DNA of 5,055 bases, taken from JBGPBY01 sp041481485. GTDB lineage: Bacteria > Acidobacteriota > Terriglobia > 20CM-2-55-15. Below, in pieces: positions 1 through 5,055 of the stretch. Made by a program: the position numbers and the translations under genes. The DNA is taken from NCBI GenBank assembly GCA_041481485.1, contig JBGPBY010000535.1, forward strand, positions 1 to 5,055, read 5' to 3'. The notes under the pieces were generated by a model. That model was not told where the DNA came from and made no database searches. It saw only the letters and a program-made list of their open reading frames with translations. The first letter of the stretch is position 1, and every line of letters starts with the position of its first letter.

Positions 1-351
1 AGGCTCGCGATCACCTTGGCAGCCTACTTCGTCATTCGAGCGATTCTGGATGCCACACAGGGGAGCCACCCGTTGCCGTCGATTCTAACCGCGATGTTTC
101 TATTGGCGATTCCAGCGACGGCCCTTCTGATTTCGAGTCTTCAGACGGACACACGTTTTGCCGCCGTGGACATAATGGACGGCCTTTGGAGTTATCTCGC
201 CGGGAGAATCCTGCCCATCGCAGCGGGCCTGGCGGTCATTGGAGCAATCTTCAATTTCCTGACGAATCGTCCCGCGATGCGACTCGTTGCTTCGGCCATT
301 GGGTTTCTTACGGTGTCGGCGGTCTGGCGCCTGGTTGTGGGAATGATGTGA
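1..351 (+). CDS. Polytopic membrane protein, VirB2/TrbC-like C-terminal hairpin (5' end missing)
   Basis: The reading frame is open from the first base and ends at TGA 349-351, so the gene begins outside the window; a TTG at 16 is possible but there is no reason to prefer it. The 116 visible residues hold about four hydrophobic segments, roughly residues 2-16, 27-47, 70-87 and 95-114. The last two form a hairpin with a proline in the first helix (P72), a short basic loop (around N89-R94) and a closing SxxxR (S106, R110). This aligns without gaps to the first hairpin of the next gene, with 34 residues from Pro to Ser in both. The basic loop predicts that it lies in the cytoplasm with the ends outside, as in VirB2 pilins. 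Its place two genes upstream of virB3-virB4 fits a pilin-type subunit or accessory membrane protein. The next gene starts 12 bases after the stop. The family is inferred from pattern and position; an unrelated membrane protein cannot be excluded. Confidence 0.6.
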   Translation, partial: RLAITLAAYFVIRAILDATQGSHPLPSILTAMFLLAIPATALLISSLQTDTRFAAVDIMDGLWSYLAGRILPIAAGLAVIGAIFNFLTNRPAMRLVASAIGFLTVSAVWRLVVGMM

Positions 352-363
352 CGGGAAAAGATC

Positions 364-819
364 ATGACGTTCGAAAACGGAATCTTCAATCTGACGAACT
401 GGACCGGGAACGTCATTATGCCGACGCTCTCGGGTCTGTTCTTTGCCATCGCATTGATCCGCGCTGTTGGGCCGGGCCAGCATCAAAAGTGGATGTGGGC
501 CGGCTTCCTTTCGTTGATGGTGTCAGGGATTCTGCGCGGGTTGGAAACGTTCTCGTCCCAGGCTGCCTGGGACAATCCCGATCTGTATTGGGTAGCCCTC
601 ATGGGACTGGTCAATTGGGTTTGCAATGTGGTGATGCCACTGTTTGGCGTGCTCCAGATTGTGGCGGGCATCCTCCACTACGCCGGTATCGGACACCGAG
701 TGTATGGCGGCGGCGACTGGATGCGTCATTTTGCGATCGCCGCCGGTTGCTTCATGTTGTCCGGAATCGTGCGGTTGAGTGAATGGTTCATTCAAATGGG
801 AGTGAACGGCATCCAATGA
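364..819 (+). CDS. Four-helix membrane protein, internally duplicated VirB2/TrbC-like pilin hairpin
   Basis: This is a 151-residue protein starting at ATG 364, 12 bases after the previous stop, with only a weak purine stretch (GGGAAAAG) as ribosome site. It has four hydrophobic segments, roughly residues 15-35, 43-60, 78-104 and 121-137. The halves repeat: NWxxNVxMP at 12-20 recurs as NWxxNVVMP at 84-92, W-M at 43-44 recurs at 119-120, and SGIxRxxExF at 54-63 recurs at 133-142. The loops inside each hairpin are basic (H40-K42; H111, R112, R121, H122). The linker between hairpins is acidic (E61, D70, D73). The positive-inside rule therefore puts both hairpin loops in the cytoplasm, as in VirB2. 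No signal peptide is evident. Position directly before the VirB3-like gene matches virB2 in the canonical order. It is twice the usual mature pilin length, so it may be a tandem pilin or a derived membrane anchor. The gene is certain; the family is inferred. Confidence 0.8.
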   Translation: MTFENGIFNLTNWTGNVIMPTLSGLFFAIALIRAVGPGQHQKWMWAGFLSLMVSGILRGLETFSSQAAWDNPDLYWVALMGLVNWVCNVVMPLFGVLQIVAGILHYAGIGHRVYGGGDWMRHFAIAAGCFMLSGIVRLSEWFIQMGVNGIQ

Positions 820-1160
820 GCCTGCAAAGCACGCCGGTCTATCGGAACCTTAGGACGAGAGTGACTTTCATGGGTCTCGAATATGAAGATCTTGCCGTTG
901 TTTTGTTGATCGCTCCGGTCTCTTTTTTTGTGGGGAGCCTCTTTGACCGTGAGTTGCTTGGAATCCCGATGAAGCTCTTATTCGAATGGGGAGTTCCGGT
1001 CTTCACCATCTTCTTTCTCCTGACGTTCAAATACGGCAAACCGCGAGGATTCTTGATCGACTGGTGGAAATATCACACGCGCCCCCATGTCTATTGTGGG
1101 TTGGAGCGGGACTCGAAGGTCACTGGACCCTATCTGCTCGATGTGGAGGACTTCCGATGA
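816..1160 (+). CDS. virB3: VirB3/TrbD-like T4SS inner-membrane protein
   Basis: The protein has 114 residues. The start is ATG 816, inside the ATGA overlapping the previous stop (TGA 817-819); the frame is open further upstream to 783, but that would add residues lying wholly over the previous gene. The N-terminus (PVYRNLRTRVTFMGLEYEDL, residues 7-26) has the VirB3/TrbD look: a short basic cytoplasmic lead, then a conserved G before the first helix. Two helices follow, about residues 26-42 and 56-72, and then a polar basic tail of about 40 residues (KYGKPRG, WWKYHTRP). VirB3 proteins are bitopic inner-membrane subunits that bind VirB4, and in some species they are fused to it. Here the gene sits immediately upstream of virB4 with a 4-base ATGA overlap, the expected arrangement. 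Size, topology and position agree, although the sequence match is by eye only. Confidence 0.75.
   Translation: MSLQSTPVYRNLRTRVTFMGLEYEDLAVVLLIAPVSFFVGSLFDRELLGIPMKLLFEWGVPVFTIFFLLTFKYGKPRGFLIDWWKYHTRPHVYCGLERDSKVTGPYLLDVEDFR
1145..1149 (+). promoter_or_regulatory. Strong Shine-Dalgarno fixing the virB4 start
   Basis: GGAGG lies 7 bases before ATG 1157, inside the last codons of the VirB3-like gene. It decides the start: the frame is open back to 986, but that extension would overlap the upstream gene by 175 bases in another frame, while ATG 1157 has an ideal ribosome site and forms the ATGA overlap. Confidence 0.8.
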
Positions 1161-3844
1161 AATCGTTTTTCGATTCTCCTGTGACTACGATGATTCATGA
1201 GGCGGATCTCCGGAACCCGCCTCTATGCGAGGAGCTTCGCGTTCGCGACATCCTGAACAATCTTGTCGTTACGACCAGTGGCGAATTTGTTGCAGCCTAC
1301 GAACTCAGCGGTATCCATTCGCAATATCACGACGACGAAACCAGGAATCGGACAAAAGGATCCCTTGAAGCCGTTCTGAGGGCGCTGCCGGAGCGCTCTG
1401 TTCGAGTCCATGTGCGGTTTGAGATTCGCCAGGATGCGGGCTCGGGAATCGACCATTACATTCGATCGAGTCGGACCGAAAACACGGTGCTGCAGGAAAT
1501 CGATAACGGTCGGTACCGTCAATGGCGACAGAAAGAGGCCGCGGGTGAGTTTCTGGATTTCAGGCTGCACCTCATCGTGCATTGGAATCCTGAAGCGCAT
1601 CGCATCCAGTCCAGACCTCAGTGGGAACTCCGTCCACGAGACAATTGGAGTTTCTCCGAACGACGAACGATCGAACGAGCTCGTTTCGAGCACGATAGAC
1701 TTGTGAACGAGTTCGACTCCATTCTTGCGGGAATTGAAACGACGCTTGGTGGGACCGGCATGCAGTGCCACCGGTTGAACGATCAAGAACTTTTTCTTCT
1801 AATCCAGCAGTCCTTGAATCCCATATTCAAAGGTTCGGTCGACAGTGTTCGGTCCAGCCGAATCGCTCCGTACGAAAGTCCACGCAGCCGGATCTCGAAT
1901 GTGAGTGTCGAAGGAGAGACCGACGAGTATCTGAAGGTTGGAGGACTCCTGTATTCGTTTGTGACAGTCAAGGATCCTCCAGACACCACGTATCCAGGGA
2001 TTGTGCGGGAACTGCTTGCCCTCGATTTCCCAATAGTTGTGAATACCGAGATCGTGGTTCCGGACCAGGCCAAAGTCATCCGCCAATACAAATGGCAGCA
2101 ACGCAAGATGACTGCCGCACAGCGAGACATCAATGGAGGGTTCCGGGTGAATGTCGAAGCTCAAGTCGCCGAGCGACAGCTCATTAAGGTTCTCGAAGAC
2201 GTCATCTCCAGTTCACTCAAGACTTGCCGCGTGAGTCTGGTCGTCGGGGTGCGGACTTCGAACCCTGTGCGCACCGTCCGGGAGCGCGAGGAAGCAGAGC
2301 GCATCGTGTCCGACCGCCGACAACGTGTTCTCCACACCATCACCCGTATGAGTGGTGCACGTGGATTGGTTGAAACACTCGCAAAGAAGCGAATGTTCTT
2401 TGGCAGCCTGCCGACAATGGCGGAAGAGAACAGACGGGAAATCGACATGCTGACGCTCAACGCGGCCGACTTGATGCCACTGGAGGCTCCATGGCAGGGG
2501 ACGCCGCAATCACCGGGTGTGCTGTTGGAATCACGCCAGCGAAAGCTCATTCCATTCTCGCCGTTTGATCCCAGTTTCACGGACGCGAACATGTTGATCG
2601 TTTCATCCAGTGGCGGTGGGAAGACCTTCATGGCGCAAATGCTCCTGCTGATGCTGGCCCGGCTGAATCTATTGATTTCGATCATTGAGCGTGGAGATTC
2701 CTATGCACCTCTGACCGAACTGATGGGCGGCCGGGTGATCGAAGTGAATCTGGAAGGAAACGAGACTCTGAATCCCTGGGATCTTCCCGTGGGACAGACA
2801 ACACCCAGTAAAGACAAGCTTGCCTTCCTCAAGAATCTGACGCGGCACATGATCGGTGAGAACCGGGAGACCGATTCCGGATTGCTCGACTCGGTTCTGG
2901 GCGACGCTATTGCACGGGTCTATCGTCGCGCGGAAGTCCGCGCGGTCAATAACACACCGACGTTCGTGGATCTCTGTGACGAGTTGGCGAACTGGCGCAG
3001 CGGGGAACGGCTGCACGGAAGTGTTTCGGAGCGAATTATCGACGAAGCTCAGCTCGCGGCTTTGAAGTTGCGCGATTGGACCGGTGAGAAGGGAACCTAT
3101 AGCAAGTTGTTCGATCGGCATACCAGCATCCGAACCGATTCATCGTGGCTATTCTTCAATATCGAGGGACTGAGCAATGATCCCCGCCTGGAGACCGCAA
3201 TGAGCATGCTGATCGCCAATGCCATGGCAGAGAGAAGTTCCGGCCGCAGTGGCCAAATGAGCATCACGGTTCTCGATGAATGCTGGACTCTGCTCGATTC
3301 TCCGGTTCTTGCACCCGAGGTGGTTCAACTTTTCCGGACCGCGAGGAAGCGAAATTCGAGTGTCTGGGGAATTAGCCAGACTCTTGAGGATTTTGTGGGA
3401 ACGGATCGGCAGCCAAAGCTGCATGGTCCGGGAATCATCAAGAATGCCACGACAAAAATCATTGGTCAGCAGAGGGGTGATTTAAGTGTGTTGGCAAATC
3501 ATCTTTACTTGAATGATGTTGCGCTTCGGGAGATCAAAAACCTCATTCCCCCACACAAGGGCCGGAGTGCCGAAGCCCTCCTCACCCTCGGAGAGAAAGC
3601 CGAGCGAACCCAGATTGTCCGGCTGGTGCCCACACCTGTGGATTACTGGATCTGCACGACCTTCCAGCGCGAGCGAATGTATCGGGACTTCTTCTTGAGT
3701 CAGCGTCGTCATCAGCCGCTTTTGAAGTCGTATCAGGAACTGGCGTTGCAATACCCGCAGGGGTTGGCGGAGAAACCCGAGCTGCCCGAGGAGGCGTCCG
3801 GCGCTGTTCAAAATGCTTGGGCGGAACGGAGGAGGCTGAAATGA
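1157..3844 (+). CDS. virB4: VirB4/TrbE-family T4SS ATPase
   Basis: This is the inner-membrane-associated ATPase that powers pilin extraction and substrate transfer in T4SSs. It has 895 residues, somewhat longer than typical VirB4 (about 800) and close to TrbE. The CagE/TrbE/VirB N-terminal domain covers about residues 15-440. The RecA-like motor begins after a typical block, FFGSLP at 414-419, then N-rich and L-P-rich text leading to the P-loop. Walker A is SSSGGGKT at 483-490 with K489 and T490; its first position is Ser where Gly is usual. Walker B is ITVLDEC at 703-709 (D707, E708), followed by W710 as in the DEAW motif. FRTARKR at 726-732 supplies candidate arginine-finger residues, and GISQTLEDF around Q741 is the conserved Gln motif of the family. 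No stop or frameshift interrupts it, so it looks functional. The start at 1157 has GGAGG 7 bases upstream and overlaps the VirB3-like stop by ATGA. The end overlaps the next gene the same way. Confidence 0.96.
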   Translation: MKSFFDSPVTTMIHEADLRNPPLCEELRVRDILNNLVVTTSGEFVAAYELSGIHSQYHDDETRNRTKGSLEAVLRALPERSVRVHVRFEIRQDAGSGIDHYIRSSRTENTVLQEIDNGRYRQWRQKEAAGEFLDFRLHLIVHWNPEAHRIQSRPQWELRPRDNWSFSERRTIERARFEHDRLVNEFDSILAGIETTLGGTGMQCHRLNDQELFLLIQQSLNPIFKGSVDSVRSSRIAPYESPRSRISNVSVEGETDEYLKVGGLLYSFVTVKDPPDTTYPGIVRELLALDFPIVVNTEIVVPDQAKVIRQYKWQQRKMTAAQRDINGGFRVNVEAQVAERQLIKVLEDVISSSLKTCRVSLVVGVRTSNPVRTVREREEAERIVSDRRQRVLHTITRMSGARGLVETLAKKRMFFGSLPTMAEENRREIDMLTLNAADLMPLEAPWQGTPQSPGVLLESRQRKLIPFSPFDPSFTDANMLIVSSSGGGKTFMAQMLLLMLARLNLLISIIERGDSYAPLTELMGGRVIEVNLEGNETLNPWDLPVGQTTPSKDKLAFLKNLTRHMIGENRETDSGLLDSVLGDAIARVYRRAEVRAVNNTPTFVDLCDELANWRSGERLHGSVSERIIDEAQLAALKLRDWTGEKGTYSKLFDRHTSIRTDSSWLFFNIEGLSNDPRLETAMSMLIANAMAERSSGRSGQMSITVLDECWTLLDSPVLAPEVVQLFRTARKRNSSVWGISQTLEDFVGTDRQPKLHGPGIIKNATTKIIGQQRGDLSVLANHLYLNDVALREIKNLIPPHKGRSAEALLTLGEKAERTQIVRLVPTPVDYWICTTFQRERMYRDFFLSQRRHQPLLKSYQELALQYPQGLAEKPELPEEASGAVQNAWAERRRLK
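3828..3835 (+). promoter_or_regulatory. Strong Shine-Dalgarno for the VirB5/TrbJ-like gene
   Basis: GGAGGAGG sits 5 bases before ATG 3841, within the last codons of virB4. It supports 3841 over the in-frame ATG at 3817, which lies upstream of this site. It marks the gene as efficiently re-initiated after virB4, as expected for a structural component needed in more copies than the ATPase. Confidence 0.75.
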
Positions 3845-4662
3845 GCTGCTGGGTGACGCTTATACTTCCGCTTTTTCTGTTCCTTGCATGGGTAAGGCAA
3901 TCGCACCGCATCCTCGGTCTGACGCTGGTTGCCGTCATGATCATCACGTTGATTGTCCCGGCATCTGCTTATGCGCAGTTCGGAATCCTTGGCGGGATCA
4001 ACAATCTGTTGAATCTCATCAACGGTTCGATTCATGGGATATTGAATGGCATCGGAAGCGTGATGCAGGCAATACAGAGTTTGCACGATCAAATTGTCTG
4101 GCCGGTCCGCTTGATCCGACAGGCCCGCGAAACTATAGTCCTCTTGATTGCCCAGACCCGCGGAGCACTTCAGGAAATCTTCAATACTCCGGTTCAGAGT
4201 GCGACGTTGCCTGTACCATCGGACCTTGAAGCAAGAATTCGCAACGGTAAAACGAACGATTTCGGACAACTCGCGCAATCTTACGGACGCACGTTCGGTG
4301 GAGTACCTGACGCAAAGGATGCCGACTCGACAATCCGAAACTTGATCGATGCGGACGACGCGGTCGCTCTCGGCGCGCTCAAAGCGCTAAAAGCGAGCGA
4401 CCAATCCGCAGCCTTGATGCTTGAGGCCGGCGATCGAATAGAAGATGAATCAAGCTTAGCAGCGCCCGGTTCCGCACCGTTCCTCACTGCCGCCAGCGTG
4501 GCAGCGAATATTCAAAGTCAGGCCATGATGCAGAAGATGCTCGCCGCAATGATTCGCCAGGAAGCGATAAAAGTCGCCGAAGAAAATGGTCGCCGCAAAC
4601 GAAATGGGCTACTCGTAAACAAAGTGCAGCAAGGTGTGTCGGATTTGCTCCAGCGTCGGTGA
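3841..4662 (+). CDS. Probable VirB5/TrbJ-like exported T4SS protein
   Basis: The protein has 273 residues. ATG 3841 is in an ATGA overlap with the virB4 stop and follows GGAGGAGG. The N-terminus holds two hydrophobic runs: residues 4-17, and 25-41 preceded by a basic RQSHR (19-23). The second ends in AxA before Q46 (A43, A45), a good signal peptidase I site. The mature part starts with a Gly/Asn/Ile-rich amphipathic stretch (46-80) and continues through helical text. It closes with an Ala/Gln/Met-rich helix (about 217-250) rich in Q and A, ending in basic RRKR, much like the C-terminal coiled region of TrbJ/VirB5. Such proteins are periplasmic or pilus-tip components that help pilus assembly and adhesion. 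The position just after virB4 matches both virB5 and trbJ order. Overall identity is probably low, so the family rests on export signal, helical C-terminus and position. It is the last gene of the coupled set. Confidence 0.6.
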   Translation: MSCWVTLILPLFLFLAWVRQSHRILGLTLVAVMIITLIVPASAYAQFGILGGINNLLNLINGSIHGILNGIGSVMQAIQSLHDQIVWPVRLIRQARETIVLLIAQTRGALQEIFNTPVQSATLPVPSDLEARIRNGKTNDFGQLAQSYGRTFGGVPDAKDADSTIRNLIDADDAVALGALKALKASDQSAALMLEAGDRIEDESSLAAPGSAPFLTAASVAANIQSQAMMQKMLAAMIRQEAIKVAEENGRRKRNGLLVNKVQQGVSDLLQRR

Positions 4663-4663
4663 T

Positions 4664-4691
4664 GGGCAAAAGGGTACTGACCCTGTCGCCC
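4664..4691 (+). terminator. Interrupted GC hairpin after the T4SS operon (terminator or REP-like palindrome)
   Basis: One base after the stop, GGGC (4664-4667) pairs with GCCC (4688-4691), and AGGGT (4671-4675) pairs with ACCCT (4680-4684) around an ACTG loop. The two stems are separated by a 3x3 internal loop (AAA / GTC). Only GTTTAA follows, so the T-tract is weak for a classical intrinsic terminator. Its position at the end of the coupled genes favours an operon end. The GGGT-ACTG-ACCC core also resembles short dispersed palindromes of the REP type, which cannot be tested with one copy. Confidence 0.45.
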
Positions 4692-4808
4692 GTTTAATGC
4701 AGTCCATTTCTTGTATCCTCGAAAACCATTCCAAGAGCGATTTCGTTCAGGCCCTCATCTCCCACTGCCGCATCCGTTGTGCCTCTTAAGTTTTCATGCA
4801 GTGTCCAG
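4692..4808. other. Intergenic region between the T4SS operon and the secreted-protein gene
   Basis: The stretch is pyrimidine-rich on the + strand (for example around 4743-4788). It contains a 5-codon frame from ATG 4796 that stops at once, no tRNA-like cloverleaf, and no convincing coding frame on either strand. It probably holds only the promoter region of the downstream gene. Confidence 0.5.
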
Positions 4809-4814
4809 TATGAT
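4786..4814 (+). promoter_or_regulatory. Possible promoter of the downstream secreted-protein gene
   Basis: TATGAT at 4809-4814 matches the TATAAT consensus in five of six bases. A poor -35 candidate, TTAAGT at 4786-4791, lies 17 bases upstream. Transcription would then start close to ATG 4822, giving a leaderless or almost leaderless message. The box overlaps the alternative start ATG 4810. This is a weak call from consensus only. Confidence 0.25.
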
Positions 4815-5055
4815 ACTCGCCATGCAAACTGCGACGTTCTTGGCCATTATTCTGGCTGGTTCTACGCTATTTGGACAGACGCCGAATACCAACCGATCCG
4901 ATCTTCCCCAGTTCCTGGACTTTGAGGCAGGGAAAAGTGCCGATGCTCCCGTCGGATGGGGTGGTGGCCCGATCGGAACAATCTTTGCAGATGATGCGAT
5001 CATTCACAGCGGTAAGTGGGCCGCGCGATTGGATCGTAACCCCGCTAGCGCAGGC
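4810..5055 (+). CDS. Secreted protein N-terminus with LDFEAG/GWGGGP domain (3' end missing)
   Basis: The frame is open from ATG 4810 to the window edge, 82 residues without a stop. In-frame starts also exist at GTG 4801 and ATG 4822; no clear ribosome site distinguishes them. From 4810, residues 5-20 are hydrophobic and end in LFGQ, a signal peptide with little positive charge, so the product is probably exported. The mature part has FLDFEAG (36-42), GWGGGPIGTIF (49-59), and HSGKWAARLDRN (66-77). These resemble the N-terminal beta-sandwich segment that I associate with acidobacterial exported enzymes such as S41-type peptidases or erythromycin-esterase-like hydrolases. That link is from memory and the catalytic part is not in view, so no reaction can be assigned. 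It is separated from the T4SS genes by a hairpin and 147 bases, so it is likely a separate transcription unit and perhaps host chromosome beyond the edge of the T4SS cluster. Confidence 0.7.
   Translation, partial: MILAMQTATFLAIILAGSTLFGQTPNTNRSDLPQFLDFEAGKSADAPVGWGGGPIGTIFADDAIIHSGKWAARLDRNPASAG

Noticed and set aside
186..782. Open frame of 198 codons on the + strand
   Set aside because: It overlaps the two membrane genes out of frame, is rich in Arg, Gly and Asp without any motif, and has no ribosome site or partner.
783..815. Upstream start for the VirB3-like gene
   Set aside because: The added residues cover only the end of the previous gene in another frame; ATG 816 forms the stop-start overlap seen at the other junctions.
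986..1156. In-frame upstream extension of virB4 from 986
   Set aside because: It lies wholly over the VirB3-like gene in another frame; ATG 1157 has GGAGG at the right distance and an ATGA overlap, and the text before it does not look like protein of this family.
1223..1786. Open frame of 187 codons on the - strand, antisense to virB4
   Set aside because: It is fully inside the conserved ATPase gene with no motif; long antisense frames are expected in a gene of this composition.
4794..5003. Open frame on the - strand opposite the secreted-protein gene
   Set aside because: The + strand frame has a signal peptide and recognisable GWGGGP and SGKWAARL segments and runs to the edge; the antisense frame shows nothing comparable.
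1..5055. CRISPR array, tRNA, rRNA or insertion sequence
   Set aside because: No regularly spaced direct repeats, no cloverleaf or rRNA-like stretches, and no transposase frame or terminal inverted repeats were seen on either strand.

Overview
The window carries the tail of a type IV secretion system (T4SS) operon on the + strand, followed by the start of an apparently unrelated secreted-protein gene. The T4SS assignment rests on a complete VirB4/TrbE-type ATPase with a P-loop, a DECW Walker B and the usual conserved blocks. Around it are small membrane proteins in the classical order VirB2-like, VirB3-like, VirB4, VirB5/TrbJ-like. Base composition is moderate (roughly mid-50s % GC by eye). 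The N-terminus of the last gene, a signal peptide followed by a domain rich in LDFEAG, GWGGGP, GTIF and SGKWAARL, recalls proteins I associate with Acidobacteria of the Solibacter/Bryobacter type. That taxonomic guess is an inference of moderate confidence.

Layout. Positions 1-351 hold the 3' part of a polytopic membrane protein whose last two helices look like a VirB2/TrbC pilin hairpin. Positions 364-819 encode a 151-residue, four-helix protein that is visibly an internal duplication of the same hairpin. Positions 816-1160 encode a VirB3/TrbD-like inner-membrane protein, 1157-3844 the VirB4 ATPase (895 aa), and 3841-4662 a probable VirB5/TrbJ-like protein with an unusual double-hydrophobic N-terminus. 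The last three genes each start in an ATGA overlap with the stop codon before them, so genes 2-5 look like one translationally coupled unit. An interrupted GC-rich hairpin sits directly behind the last T4SS stop. A gap of about 150 bases follows, then a secreted protein that runs off the right edge.

How it works together (inference from T4SS biology). VirB3 docks VirB4 at the inner membrane. VirB4 uses ATP to extract pilin from the membrane and energise assembly. VirB2-like hairpins form the pilus or channel fibre, and VirB5/TrbJ-like proteins are periplasmic or pilus-tip components. The most interesting point is the pilin position: instead of one small VirB2 there are two adjacent multi-helix proteins carrying at least three recognisable copies of one hairpin motif. 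The core channel genes (VirB6-VirB10), the VirB11 and VirD4 ATPases and a relaxase are not in this window, so it cannot be said whether the system moves DNA or protein.
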